Origin: Reyranella sp.
Lineage (GTDB): Bacteria > Pseudomonadota > Alphaproteobacteria > Reyranellales > Reyranellaceae
DNA length: 24,820 bases
NCBI GenBank assembly: GCA_030681635.1
Contig: JAUXRT010000178.1
Span: 1-24,820, forward strand
Direction: 5' to 3'
The notes under the pieces were generated by a model. It ran no database searches, had not been told where the DNA came from, and was given only the letters and a program-made list of their open reading frames with translations. Position 1 is the stretch's first letter, and every line of letters begins with the position of its first letter. The translations under genes were made by a program, and so were the position numbers. Positions 1 through 7,966 of this stretch are shown here, in pieces.

Positions 1-1493
1 TGAAGGCCAAGAAGCGCGGCGCCAAGCTGGTCGTGGTCGATCCCTACCGCACCGGCACGGCCGAGCAGGCCGACATGCATCTCGCGGTGCGTCCCGGCAC
101 CGACGGCGCACTGGCGGTCGGCGTCATGCACGTGCTGTTCAAGGAAGGCTACGCCGACTGGGACTACCTGCGGAAATACACCGACGCGCCGGATGAACTC
201 GCCGCGCACGTGGCGACCCGCACGCCGGAGTGGGCCTCGAAGATCACCGGGCTTCCCGTCGAGGAGATCGTGGCCTTCGCGCGCCTGTTCGGGAAGAGCA
301 AGGCTGCCTTCGTCCGCTGCCACCATGGCTTCAGCCGCAGCCGCAACGGTGCGGTGAACATGCACGCCGTGACCTGCCTGCCGGCGGTGACGGGTGCGTG
401 GAAATACAAGGGTGGCGGCGCACTCTACGGCCACACCGGCATGTATCCGCTGAATCGCACGTTGATCGAGGGGCTCGACGTGGTCGATACCTCGATCCGT
501 GACCTCGACCAGTCGCGGCTGGGACCGATCCTGACCGGCGATCGCGAGGCGTTGAAGAACGGCCCGCCGGTAACGGCGATGCTGATCCAGAACACCAACC
601 CGGCGATGGTCTGCCCGGAGCTGGAGTTGGTGCACAAGGGTTTTGCGCGTGAGGACCTGTTCACCTGCGTGCACGAGCAGTTCATGACCGAGACGGCGGC
701 CTTTGCCGACATCGTCCTGCCGGCCACCATGTTCCTAGAGCACGACGATTTCTACACCGCGTCAGGCCACACCGTCTTCCAGGTGACCAAGGCGGTGATC
801 GAGGCGCCGGGCGAGACGCGCGAGAACCACTACGTGATCTCCGAGCTGGCCAGGCGGCTGGGCGCGAAGCATCGCGGCTTCGACATGACGTCGTGGGAGA
901 TCATGGACGAGACGCTGAAGAAGTCCGGCATGTGGGATGCCGAGACCAACTGGGCCAAGGGCGGCCAGGACCACCATCTCGGCTTCGAGACGTCGCACTT
1001 CCTCGACGGCTTCGCCTGGCCCGACAAGAAGTTCCGCTTCAAGCCCGACTGGGCGGCCCACGGGCCGCGCGGCAAGGACATGCCGACGCTGCCCGACCAT
1101 TTCGACGTGATCGACAATGCCACGGCGGAAAAGCCGTTCCGGCTGGTGGCGGCGCCGGCGCGCACCTTCCTGAATTCGACCTTCACCGAGACGCCATCTT
1201 CCCAAAAGCGGGAAGTGCGGCCGACGGCGATGATGTGTCCCGAGGATTGCCAGGCGCTGGGCCTGGCCGACGGCGATCGCGTCGAAATCGGCAATGAGCG
1301 CGGCAAGACCATCGTCAACGCCAAGGCCAAGACCGGCCAGCAGAAGGGTGTCGTCGTCGTCGAGGGCATCTGGCCCAACCGGAACTTCGAGACCGGCATC
1401 GGGATCAACGCCGTGACCTCGGCCGATCCGGGCTGGCCGAACGGCGGCGCGGTGTTCCACGACACCGCGGTCTGGATTCGCAAACTGGCGTGA
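1..1493 (+). CDS. Molybdopterin oxidoreductase, C-terminal part (5' end outside window)
   Basis: The reading frame is open from the first full codon at base 3, reading KAKKRGAKLVVVDPYRTGTA, so the gene starts upstream of the window. That motif, followed by AEQADMHLAVRPGTDGALAVG, is typical of DMSO-reductase-family molybdenum enzymes, at the point where the protein contacts the molybdopterin guanine dinucleotide cofactor. Further family signs are NTNPAMVCPE, then FMTETAAFADIVLPATMFLEHDD, and a C-terminal dinucleotide-binding beta-barrel domain from about FRLVAAPARTFLNSTF to the end. About 496 residues are visible. Family members are often around 700, so the N-terminal part, including any iron-sulfur cluster site, is missing here. 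The substrate cannot be told from this half; biotin-sulfoxide-reductase-like or formate-dehydrogenase-like enzymes are possible. The stop codon overlaps the GTG start of mipZ (GTGA), suggesting translational coupling, although no functional link between the two is known. Confidence 0.9.
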   Translation, partial: KAKKRGAKLVVVDPYRTGTAEQADMHLAVRPGTDGALAVGVMHVLFKEGYADWDYLRKYTDAPDELAAHVATRTPEWASKITGLPVEEIVAFARLFGKSKAAFVRCHHGFSRSRNGAVNMHAVTCLPAVTGAWKYKGGGALYGHTGMYPLNRTLIEGLDVVDTSIRDLDQSRLGPILTGDREALKNGPPVTAMLIQNTNPAMVCPELELVHKGFAREDLFTCVHEQFMTETAAFADIVLPATMFLEHDDFYTASGHTVFQVTKAVIEAPGETRENHYVISELARRLGAKHRGFDMTSWEIMDETLKKSGMWDAETNWAKGGQDHHLGFETSHFLDGFAWPDKKFRFKPDWAAHGPRGKDMPTLPDHFDVIDNATAEKPFRLVAAPARTFLNSTFTETPSSQKREVRPTAMMCPEDCQALGLADGDRVEIGNERGKTIVNAKAKTGQQKGVVVVEGIWPNRNFETGIGINAVTSADPGWPNGGAVFHDTAVWIRKLA

Positions 1494-2425
1494 GCGACGG
1501 TTTTCAACCGGCGGCCAACCCGAGCATCGTCCAGACGCAGGCGGCGCGGGTTCCGGGCCGCGCCCACGTGCTGGTGATCGGCAACGAGAAGGGCGGATCG
1601 GGCAAATCGACGACGGCGCTTCATATCGCCGTGGCGTTGATGGGCGGGGGAAGCCGCGTCGCCACGCTCGACCTCGATGCACGGCAGGGCACGCTCGGCC
1701 GCTACATCGAGAACCGCGCGGCCTACGCGGCGCGCAAGGGCATCGATCTGGCCATGCCGCTTCACGCCGCGGTGCCGCTCTCGACCCTGCCGGATCGCAT
1801 GGCGGCGGAAGCCGACGAGACGGCGCGCTTCGAGGCGGCCCTGGCACCGGCACTCACGGCCGCCGACTTCGTGATCGTCGACACGCCCGGCAGCGACACC
1901 CACCTCTCGCGCACCGCCCATGTCTGGGCCGATACGCTGCTGACGCCGCTCAACGACAGTTTCATCGACCTCGACCTGCTGGCCCGCATCGATCCGGACA
2001 CGCTCAAGGTCGTGCGGCCGTCGATCTATGCCGAAGCGGTGTGGAAGCAGCGCCAGTTGAGGGCCATCCAGGGCGGCCGGCCGGTCGACTGGGTGGTGAT
2101 GCGCAATCGCCTGTCGACGCTCGCCGCCCGCAACAAGCGCGACATGGGCAAGGTGATCGAGGCGCTGGCCAGGCGCGTCGGCTTTCGCGTCGCGGCGGGC
2201 CTGAGCGAGCGGGTGATCTACAAGGAGTTGTTCCTGAGCGGCCTCACCTTGCTCGATCTCAAGCGCGGCAACAGCGGTCCGTCGCTGACCTTGAGCCATG
2301 TCGCGGCCCGCCAGGAAGTGCGCGACCTCGTGGCCGCGCTCAATCTGCCGCCAGCGCCCGCGCCTGTACCAGAGGCCGCGCCCGCGACAGGACCAGCCAC
2401 GCCAGTCCCGCCACCTGCAGGATGA
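1490..2425 (+). CDS. mipZ: MipZ-type division-plane positioning ATPase (ParA/MinD superfamily)
   Basis: In Alphaproteobacteria MipZ is a ParA-like ATPase that forms a gradient from the chromosome poles through ParB and inhibits FtsZ, so that the cell divides at midcell. The sequence shows a deviant Walker A at about residues 32-42 (NEKGGSGKSTT), then a switch motif DLDARQGTLGRYIENR. These are followed by VDTPGSD, LTPLNDSFIDLDLL, DWVVMRNRLS and the C-terminal RVGFRVAAGLSERVIYKELF...GLTLLDL, which closely matches Caulobacter MipZ. The GTG start at 1490 overlaps the upstream stop and gives a 26-residue leader; a GTG at 1568, just before LVIGNEKGG, is an alternative start. The last 25 or so residues are a Pro/Ala tail not typical of the family. 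This tail is encoded opposite the 3' end of the convergent MFS gene (86 bp overlap). Confidence 0.93.
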   Translation: MSDGFQPAANPSIVQTQAARVPGRAHVLVIGNEKGGSGKSTTALHIAVALMGGGSRVATLDLDARQGTLGRYIENRAAYAARKGIDLAMPLHAAVPLSTLPDRMAAEADETARFEAALAPALTAADFVIVDTPGSDTHLSRTAHVWADTLLTPLNDSFIDLDLLARIDPDTLKVVRPSIYAEAVWKQRQLRAIQGGRPVDWVVMRNRLSTLAARNKRDMGKVIEALARRVGFRVAAGLSERVIYKELFLSGLTLLDLKRGNSGPSLTLSHVAARQEVRDLVAALNLPPAPAPVPEAAPATGPATPVPPPAG

Positions 2426-3599
2426 ACAGCGCGCCGAACGACCAGGTGTAGCCGTCCGGCGAGTAGCCGGTCGCGGTGCGGGGCCAGAGGTCGACCACTT
2501 TGCCCATCGCCCATTGGCCGGCGAAGATGATGGTGAAGACCACGAGGTTGCTGCTGGTGCTGGCGCGGCCGGCGTATTCCGGTGGGAAGGAGCGGGCGAG
2601 CAGCGGCATATACTGGATCGGGCAGGCGCCGAGGAAGCCGAACAGCAGCCAGGGCACCAGCGGATTTGCCGGCGGCAGGAAGGCGAGCCAGCCGCACACC
2701 AGCGCGAAGAGCACGCTCATGAGGCCGGCCGAGGCGAAGTCGCCGACTCCGACGCGCCGGAAGGCGTTGGCGATCACGCCGCTGGAGGCAAAGCCCAGTG
2801 TCATGACGGCTGTGGTGTAGAGCTGGATATCGGCGCGCGCGTCGTTGTCGGTGATGCCGCCGACGTCGCGCAACCAGGGGCCGATCCATAGCGAGATGCA
2901 GCCGATGAAGGCGAGCTGCTGGACGGCAAGCAGGGGCTGGATGCGCCAGTAGAAGCCGTCGGTCAGCACGATGGCGGTGGCGCGGAACTGCTCGCGCAAC
3001 GTGCCCTTGGCGCCGCTCGCCTGGCGCTCCGGCACGACGGCGAACAGCAGCGCGGCGGTCACGAGGCAGACTCCGGCGAGCCAGAAGAACAGGCCTTGCC
3101 AGCTCATGATCGACAGCGACCATTGTATCGGCAGCGTCGCCGTCATCGAGCCGATGCCGCCGGCCATCATGTGGAAGCCGGTGATCAGGCCCCAGCGCTC
3201 CGGCGGATACCACAGGGTGATCGCCTTGATGGCCGCCATCAGCCCGCCGGCGAAGCCGAGCCCGATCAGCACCCGGGCGACGATCAGCTCGGGCAGCGAT
3301 GCCGCGAGGCCGAACATCGCCGAGCCAATGGCCGCGGTCACCATCAGCACGGTCTGGACGCGCCTCGGGCCGTAGCGGTCGAGCATGACGCCCAGGATCG
3401 GCTGGCAGCCGGCGAAGAACAGGAAGAAGGCCGAGGTGAGCAGGCCGAGATCGCCGGCCGTGATCCCGACATCGCGCTCGAGATAGGGGAAGATCACCGC
3501 GTTCACGCCGCGGAAGATGTAGGAGAGGAAATACGCCAACGCGAACGGCAGGAATATCCGCAGGAACAGCGTGGCGAAGGAGGGGGCGTTTCCGGTCAT
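2340..3599 (-). CDS. Major facilitator superfamily (MFS) transporter
   Basis: This is a 419-residue inner-membrane protein with about twelve hydrophobic segments, the usual MFS length. The N-terminal half shows the classic order: a first helix with LSYIFRGVNAVIFPYLERDVGIT, then the loop 2-3 signature GVMLDRYGPRR, then the helix-4 arginine segment ARVLIGLGFAGGLMAAIKAI. The second half carries further helices ending in ALFILQVAGLAWLVLSRARP. The overall style resembles anion:cation symporter or nitrate/sugar-phosphate-type MFS members, but the substrate cannot be assigned from sequence. It is transcribed divergently from the VWA gene across a 76 bp gap, and its 3' end overlaps mipZ by 86 bp. The ATG at 3597-3599 is the natural start because hydrophobic sequence begins about 12 residues later. 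Confidence 0.9.
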   Translation of the reverse strand: MTGNAPSFATLFLRIFLPFALAYFLSYIFRGVNAVIFPYLERDVGITAGDLGLLTSAFFLFFAGCQPILGVMLDRYGPRRVQTVLMVTAAIGSAMFGLAASLPELIVARVLIGLGFAGGLMAAIKAITLWYPPERWGLITGFHMMAGGIGSMTATLPIQWSLSIMSWQGLFFWLAGVCLVTAALLFAVVPERQASGAKGTLREQFRATAIVLTDGFYWRIQPLLAVQQLAFIGCISLWIGPWLRDVGGITDNDARADIQLYTTAVMTLGFASSGVIANAFRRVGVGDFASAGLMSVLFALVCGWLAFLPPANPLVPWLLFGFLGACPIQYMPLLARSFPPEYAGRASTSSNLVVFTIIFAGQWAMGKVVDLWPRTATGYSPDGYTWSFGALFILQVAGLAWLVLSRARPLVQARALAAD

Positions 3600-3675
3600 G
3601 CTTTGGTGGCGACCTCAGACTGGTCCTTGGCCGCGGCGCGCACCATATTCAACACACCGGAGGGGGTCAAAAGAT

Positions 3676-4380
3676 ATGGCCGACGATCGCAAGGTTCCGT
3701 CTACCGCAGGTGCGAACGCCGTCGATGCGTTCGTGAAGCAAGTGGGCAGCCTGCCGGCGAACCGCGCGCCCGGCAGCCGCGGTCGCCTGCTGTTCGCCAT
3801 GGACGCCACGGCGAGCCGCGAGCCGACCTGGGATCATGCCTGTGCGATCCAGGGTGAGATGTTCGTGGCCGCCGATGCGCTGGGCGGTCTCGACGTGCGG
3901 CTGGGCTTCTATCGCGGCTTCGATGAATTCAAGGTGAGCAAGTGGACGTCGGACGGTCGCGAGCTTGCCCGGCTGATGAGCGCCGTGCGCTGTCTCGCCG
4001 GCCGCACGCAGATCGGCAAGATGCTGCGCTATGCCGGCGAGCAGCGCCGCGAGAGCCGCATCGACGCCGTCGTGTTCGTCGGCGACTGCTGCGAGGAGGA
4101 TGTCGATGCGGTCGGCCACGAGGCAGCCCAGCTCGGCCTGCTCGGCTTGCCGGTGTTCGTCTTCCAGGAAGGCGAGGATCGCACCGCGTCGCGCCTCTTT
4201 CCGCAGATCGCCAAGCTGACGCGCGGCGCCTACTGCAAGTTCGACCGCTCCAGCCCGGACCAGCTCAAGCGTCTGCTGGGCGCGGTGGCGGCCTATGCCG
4301 CTGGTGGGCGCTCGGCGCTGCTGAAATATGGTAGGGACCAGGGTGGCGCCGCGGCGCTGCTGACCAACCAGATGAAGTGA
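3676..4380 (+). CDS. VWA-domain protein of unknown function
   Basis: This 234-residue soluble protein has a von Willebrand factor A fold. A strand RGRLLFAMDATAS carries a variant MIDAS metal site (DxTxS instead of the usual DxSxS). The second metal ligand is probably the Thr in AGRTQIGKML and the third the Asp in VVFVGDCCEEDVD. No signal peptide or membrane segment is visible. The ATG at 3676 is preferred over upstream in-frame starts because AGGGGG-type Shine-Dalgarno sequence (GGAGGGGG, about 3659-3666) lies just ahead and homology-like sequence starts there. The frame upstream overlaps the divergent MFS gene and looks non-coding. The stop overlaps the acyl-CoA dehydrogenase start (TGATG), so the two are probably one operon. 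Its cellular role is not known. Confidence 0.85.
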   Translation: MADDRKVPSTAGANAVDAFVKQVGSLPANRAPGSRGRLLFAMDATASREPTWDHACAIQGEMFVAADALGGLDVRLGFYRGFDEFKVSKWTSDGRELARLMSAVRCLAGRTQIGKMLRYAGEQRRESRIDAVVFVGDCCEEDVDAVGHEAAQLGLLGLPVFVFQEGEDRTASRLFPQIAKLTRGAYCKFDRSSPDQLKRLLGAVAAYAAGGRSALLKYGRDQGGAAALLTNQMK

Positions 4381-5576
4381 TGATGGATCTGCACGCGGCC
4401 GTTCAGGATTTTTTCGACAGCGAAATCCTGCCCCGACATCGCGACTGGATCGAGCACGTCGCGCGGCGGCGGGAGCCGGCGCCGTTCCTCGCCGATCTGC
4501 GCGCCAAGGCGCGGGCAGCAGGCCTCTGGAATCTCGGCCTGCCGGATCGCATGAGCAATCTCGACTATGCGGCGATCGCCGAGATCACCGGCCGGCTGCC
4601 GTGGGGGTCCGAGGTCTTCAACTGCCAGGCGCCCGACGTGCCCAACATGATCATGCTGCAGCATGCCGCGACGCCGGCGCAGAAGAAGCGCTGGCTGGAG
4701 CCGCTGCTCGAGGGCCGGACGCGGTCGGCCTTCGGCATGACCGAACCCGATGTGGCCTCCTCCGACGCCACCAATATTGCGACGACCCTGCGGCGTAGCG
4801 GCGGGGAGTGGGTCGTGAACGGGCGCAAATGGTACATCACCGGCGGCGCCCATCCCGACTGCGCCTTCGTGATCGTGATGGGGGTGTCGCGGCCCGAGGC
4901 ATCGCGCACCGGCCGGCATTCCTGCGTGATCGTGCCGATGGAGGTCCCAGGACTCCGCGTCGTGCGCGAGCTGCGCTTCATGGGCTGGGAAGACAGCATC
5001 GCGCCGATCGCGGAACTCGACTTCAAGGACGTCCGCGTGCCGGCGGAGAATCTCCTGGGCGAGGAAGGCGAGGGCTTTGCCGCGGCGCAGGTCCGCCTGG
5101 GGCCGGCCAGGCTGCATCACTGCATGCGTGCCATCGGCACCTGCGAAGTCCTGGTCGAACTGATGATGGCGCGCGCCGCGGAGCGGCGAGCTTTTGGTCG
5201 GCACGTGATCGACTACGACGCGACACAGCAGGCCGTCGCGCGCTCGCGTATCGAGATCGAGCAGGCGCGGCTCCTGGTGCTGCGCACGGCGGATCGACTC
5301 GACAAGGAAGGTCACCAGGCGGTCTGGCGCGACGTGTCGATGGTGAAGGTGGCGGTGCCGGAGATGGCGCAGCGCGTCGCCGATCGCGCCATGCAGATCT
5401 TCGGGGCGATGGGCGGCAGCGACGACGCGCCGATCCATCGTGCTTTCGCCACGGCGCGGATGCTGCGCATCGCCGACGGGCCGGACGAGGTCCATCTGCG
5501 CCAGATCTTCCGCCAGGAACCGGCGCCGCGCTGGAACGTCGCCGATTCTCCCTACATCACGCGGCCGAGGGACTAG
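4380..5576 (+). CDS. Acyl-CoA dehydrogenase family protein (ACAD10/11-like)
   Basis: This 398-residue FAD enzyme is expected to introduce a double bond next to an acyl-CoA thioester. Visible family blocks are the flavin-binding FGMTEPDVASSDATNI, the beta-domain NGRKWYITGGAHPDCAFVIVMG, GWEDSIAPIAELDFKDVRVPAENLLG, and the C-terminal helical domain with RRAFGRHVIDYDATQQAVARSRIEIEQARLL. Near the C-terminus, IADGPDEVHLRQI occupies the place of the usual YEGTSEIQ. The catalytic base normally provided by Glu in YEGT therefore appears to be Asp, as in ACAD10/11-type members. Three starts are stacked (GTG 4377, ATG 4380, ATG 4383); ATG 4380 forms a TGATG coupling with the upstream stop. The 3' end overlaps the convergent short-chain dehydrogenase by 4 bp. 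The true substrate is unknown. Confidence 0.92.
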   Translation: MMDLHAAVQDFFDSEILPRHRDWIEHVARRREPAPFLADLRAKARAAGLWNLGLPDRMSNLDYAAIAEITGRLPWGSEVFNCQAPDVPNMIMLQHAATPAQKKRWLEPLLEGRTRSAFGMTEPDVASSDATNIATTLRRSGGEWVVNGRKWYITGGAHPDCAFVIVMGVSRPEASRTGRHSCVIVPMEVPGLRVVRELRFMGWEDSIAPIAELDFKDVRVPAENLLGEEGEGFAAAQVRLGPARLHHCMRAIGTCEVLVELMMARAAERRAFGRHVIDYDATQQAVARSRIEIEQARLLVLRTADRLDKEGHQAVWRDVSMVKVAVPEMAQRVADRAMQIFGAMGGSDDAPIHRAFATARMLRIADGPDEVHLRQIFRQEPAPRWNVADSPYITRPRD

Positions 5577-6325
5577 GCGGCGCCGAGCAGGCGTGCGGTG
5601 AGCCCGCCGGGCAGCACGCCGCCCAGCCAGACGGCGGCCTTGGTGCCGATGGGAAAGGCGATGCGCGCCTTGTTGCGGGCGAGGCCGGCGCGGATGATCG
5701 CCGAGGCCTTGGCCGAGGACATCAGGAAGGGCATGGGGAAGGGCGCATTGGCGGTGATGCGGGTCGTGACGAACCCTGGGCAGATGACGCTGACGCCGAT
5801 GCCGTCCTTCTTCAGCACGTAGCGGATGCTTTCGCCCCACACCCGGACGGCGGCCTTGCTGGCATTGTAGGAGGCCGAGTAGGGCAGGCCGATGAAGCTC
5901 GCCAGCGAGGAGACGATGGCGATCTGGCCGCTCCTGCGGGAGATCAGGCGGGCGAGCAACGGCTCGACGGTGTTGAGCACGCCGCCCACGTTGACATCGA
6001 GTGTCTTGCGGATGACGGCGAAGTCGTCGAGCGAGGAATTGTCCTTGTCGATCGAAATGCCGGCATTGGCCAGGATGAGGTCGACGGGATGGGCGTCGTC
6101 GAAGGCGGTGAGCCAGGCGGCGAAGGCGTCGCGGTCGACGACGTCGATCGGTGCGGCGACCACCGTGGCGCCTTTCGACCGGCAGGCCTCGGCCACCACC
6201 TCCAGGCGCCCGGCATCGCGGCCGGTGAGGGCGAGCGCCACGCCGGGGGCTGCATAGTCGAGCGCCAGGGCCTCGCCGATGCCGCTGGAAGCGCCGGTGA
6301 CGACGATGCTTGAGAACCGTTTCAT
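5573..6325 (-). CDS. Short-chain dehydrogenase/reductase (SDR)
   Basis: This 250-residue classical-type SDR has the cofactor-binding TGASSGIGEAL (about residues 10-20), LANAGIS (the NNAG equivalent), catalytic Ser in IVSSLASF, and the intact active site YNASK. A C-terminal hydrophobic stretch (AVWLGGVLPGGLTARLLG) may associate with membrane or a hydrophobic substrate, as in the DltE/YqjQ-like group. NAD(P)H-linked oxidation or reduction of an alcohol/ketone is expected; the substrate is unknown. The ATG at 6325 is chosen because GGAAGG lies a few bases upstream and the Rossmann strand follows immediately (MKRFSSIVVTGASSG). Longer in-frame extensions run into the divergent yicC upstream region. 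The gene is divergent from yicC. Confidence 0.92.
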   Translation of the reverse strand: MKRFSSIVVTGASSGIGEALALDYAAPGVALALTGRDAGRLEVVAEACRSKGATVVAAPIDVVDRDAFAAWLTAFDDAHPVDLILANAGISIDKDNSSLDDFAVIRKTLDVNVGGVLNTVEPLLARLISRRSGQIAIVSSLASFIGLPYSASYNASKAAVRVWGESIRYVLKKDGIGVSVICPGFVTTRITANAPFPMPFLMSSAKASAIIRAGLARNKARIAFPIGTKAAVWLGGVLPGGLTARLLGAA

Positions 6326-6432
6326 GGGATAACCTTCCGGCGTCGCGCGTTGTCTGTGCTGGGGGCCGATACTAGAGTGCCGCGCCGCGGTGCGGCCAGT
6401 GGAGTGACGAGCGAAGCGGCAGGAGCCAGGGT

Positions 6433-7329
6433 TTGATCGCAAGCATGACAGGATACGCCCGGGCGCAGGGTGCGGATGACCGGCGGCGCTGGGTTTGGGA
6501 GGCGCGTAGCGTCAATGGGCGCAATCTCGAGATCCGCTGCCGGGTGCCGCAGGGCTTCGATCGTCTTGAAAATCCCGCCCGTACGGCCGTCGGTGGCCGG
6601 CTGAAGCGCGGCAATGTCTCGCTGACCCTCACCCTCACGAGCGAGCGCCAGAGCAGCCCGCTCCGCATCAACCGCCCCTTGCTGGCCGAGCTGGCGTCCC
6701 TGGTCGAGGAGGTGCGCAAGAGCACCGGTGCTGCTGCACCTTCGGCCGACGGCCTGCTGCGTGTGCGCGGTGTCATCGAGGAGGAGGAAGAGGAGGGGCA
6801 GACCGAGGAGTCGCTCGCCATCCTCGACAAGGCGCTCGCGGCCACGCTCGACGAGGTGCTGAAGGCGCTGGTCGCCGCCCGGGCTGCCGAGGGCAAGGCG
6901 CTGGCCAAGGTGATCGACGGCCATATCGGCGAGATCGAGGACCTGTGCAAGCGCGCGGCCGAGCGGGCGCTGTCGCAGATCGGCACCGTACGCGGCCGCT
7001 TCGAAAGCCAGCTCGCCGACATCATGGGGCGGGTGCCGCAGCTTTCCGAGGAGCGCTTCGCGCAGGAAGTGGCGCTGCTGGTCGGCAAGGCCGACGTGCG
7101 CGAGGAACTCGACCGGCTGGCCGCCCATATCGCCCAGGCGCGGACCCTGCTGGCCGAGGCGCGGGTGGACAATCCGGTGGGCCGCAAATTCGATTTCCTC
7201 TGCCAGGAGTTCAATCGCGAGGCCAATACGCTGTGCTCGAAGTCGGCCGACATCGAGCTCACGCGCATCGGCATCGACCTCAAGGGCGCCGTCGAGCGCA
7301 TGCGGGAGCAGGTCCAGAATGTCGAATGA
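6433..7329 (+). CDS. yicC: YicC family endoribonuclease-like protein
   Basis: The N-terminus MIASMTGYARAQG and the C-terminus, with NPVGRKFDFLCQEFNREANTLCSKS...IELKR-type ending, are the two conserved blocks of YicC. In E. coli and Bacillus (YloC) the family has been described as an endoribonuclease. The 298-residue length is normal. The start is a TTG at 6433, not the ATG at 6445: the family begins M-I-x-S-M-T-G/A-Y-A-R, and an AGGAG Shine-Dalgarno at about 6421-6425 is correctly spaced for the TTG. A run of six Glu (VIEEEEEEGQ) sits in the middle of the protein. It overlaps gmk by 11 bp; yicC-gmk is a frequently conserved pair, so one operon is likely. Confidence 0.95.
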   Translation: MIASMTGYARAQGADDRRRWVWEARSVNGRNLEIRCRVPQGFDRLENPARTAVGGRLKRGNVSLTLTLTSERQSSPLRINRPLLAELASLVEEVRKSTGAAAPSADGLLRVRGVIEEEEEEGQTEESLAILDKALAATLDEVLKALVAARAAEGKALAKVIDGHIGEIEDLCKRAAERALSQIGTVRGRFESQLADIMGRVPQLSEERFAQEVALLVGKADVREELDRLAAHIAQARTLLAEARVDNPVGRKFDFLCQEFNREANTLCSKSADIELTRIGIDLKGAVERMREQVQNVE

Positions 7330-7966
7330 CGCGATCCAGCGCCGGGGACTGATGCTGGTGCTGTCGTCGCCCTCGGGCGCCGGCAAGACGACCTTGTCGC
7401 GCCAGCTGCTCGACAACGATTCGCAGATCCAGCTCAGCGTCTCGTGCACGACCCGCGCCAAGCGGCCGGGCGAGAAGGATGGCGTCGACTATCACTTCGT
7501 CGATACGGCGACCTTCAGCGGCATGAGCCAGCGCGGCGAGTTCCTCGAGCATGCCAGCGTCTTCAGCCACTACTACGGCACGCCCAAGGCCCCGGTCGAG
7601 GCGGCGCTGAGCGCCGGCAAGGATGTGCTGTTCGATATCGACTGGCAGGGCACGCAGCAGCTCAAGGATCCCGCCAAGAAGGTCAAGGGCGACCTGGTGA
7701 CGGTGTTCATCCTGCCGCCGTCGACGCGCGATCTCGAGAAACGCCTGCTGACGCGGGCGCAGGATTCGAGGGAGGTCGTGGCCCAGCGCATGGCCAAGGC
7801 GGCCGACGAGATGAGCCACTATGCCGAGTACGACTACGTCATCGTCAATCGCGACATCGGCACCAGCTTGAGCAACCTCAAGGCCATCCTCACCTCCGAG
7901 CGGCTGAAGCTCGAGCGTCAGGTCGGGCTGTCGGGCTTCGTCAAGGCGCTGCGCGAGGGGCGGTGA
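7319..7966 (+). CDS. gmk: Guanylate kinase
   Basis: This cytosolic enzyme phosphorylates GMP to GDP with ATP, an essential step of guanine nucleotide supply. The 215-residue protein has the P-loop SSPSGAGKTTL near residue 17, the GMP-binding block SCTTRAKRPGEKDGVDYHFV, and the motif DVLFDIDWQGTQQLK. It also carries the lid and Arg region RLLTRAQDSREVVAQRM. The start ATG lies 11 bp inside yicC, consistent with translational coupling. The 3' end overlaps the convergent acyltransferase gene by 26 bp, so no room remains for an ordinary terminator between them. Confidence 0.98.
   Translation: MSNDAIQRRGLMLVLSSPSGAGKTTLSRQLLDNDSQIQLSVSCTTRAKRPGEKDGVDYHFVDTATFSGMSQRGEFLEHASVFSHYYGTPKAPVEAALSAGKDVLFDIDWQGTQQLKDPAKKVKGDLVTVFILPPSTRDLEKRLLTRAQDSREVVAQRMAKAADEMSHYAEYDYVIVNRDIGTSLSNLKAILTSERLKLERQVGLSGFVKALREGR

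Noticed and set aside
830..2299. Long minus-strand open frame (489 codons) opposite the molybdopterin enzyme and mipZ
   Set aside because: It is antisense to two well-recognised proteins, and its translation is Arg/Ala/Pro-rich with no family motif, as expected of shadow frames in GC-rich DNA.
4293..6313. Long open frames on both strands across the acyl-CoA dehydrogenase (4293-5840 minus, 4808-6313 plus)
   Set aside because: Both overlap genes with clear motifs and have low-complexity Arg/Gly/His-rich translations typical of out-of-frame GC-rich sequence.
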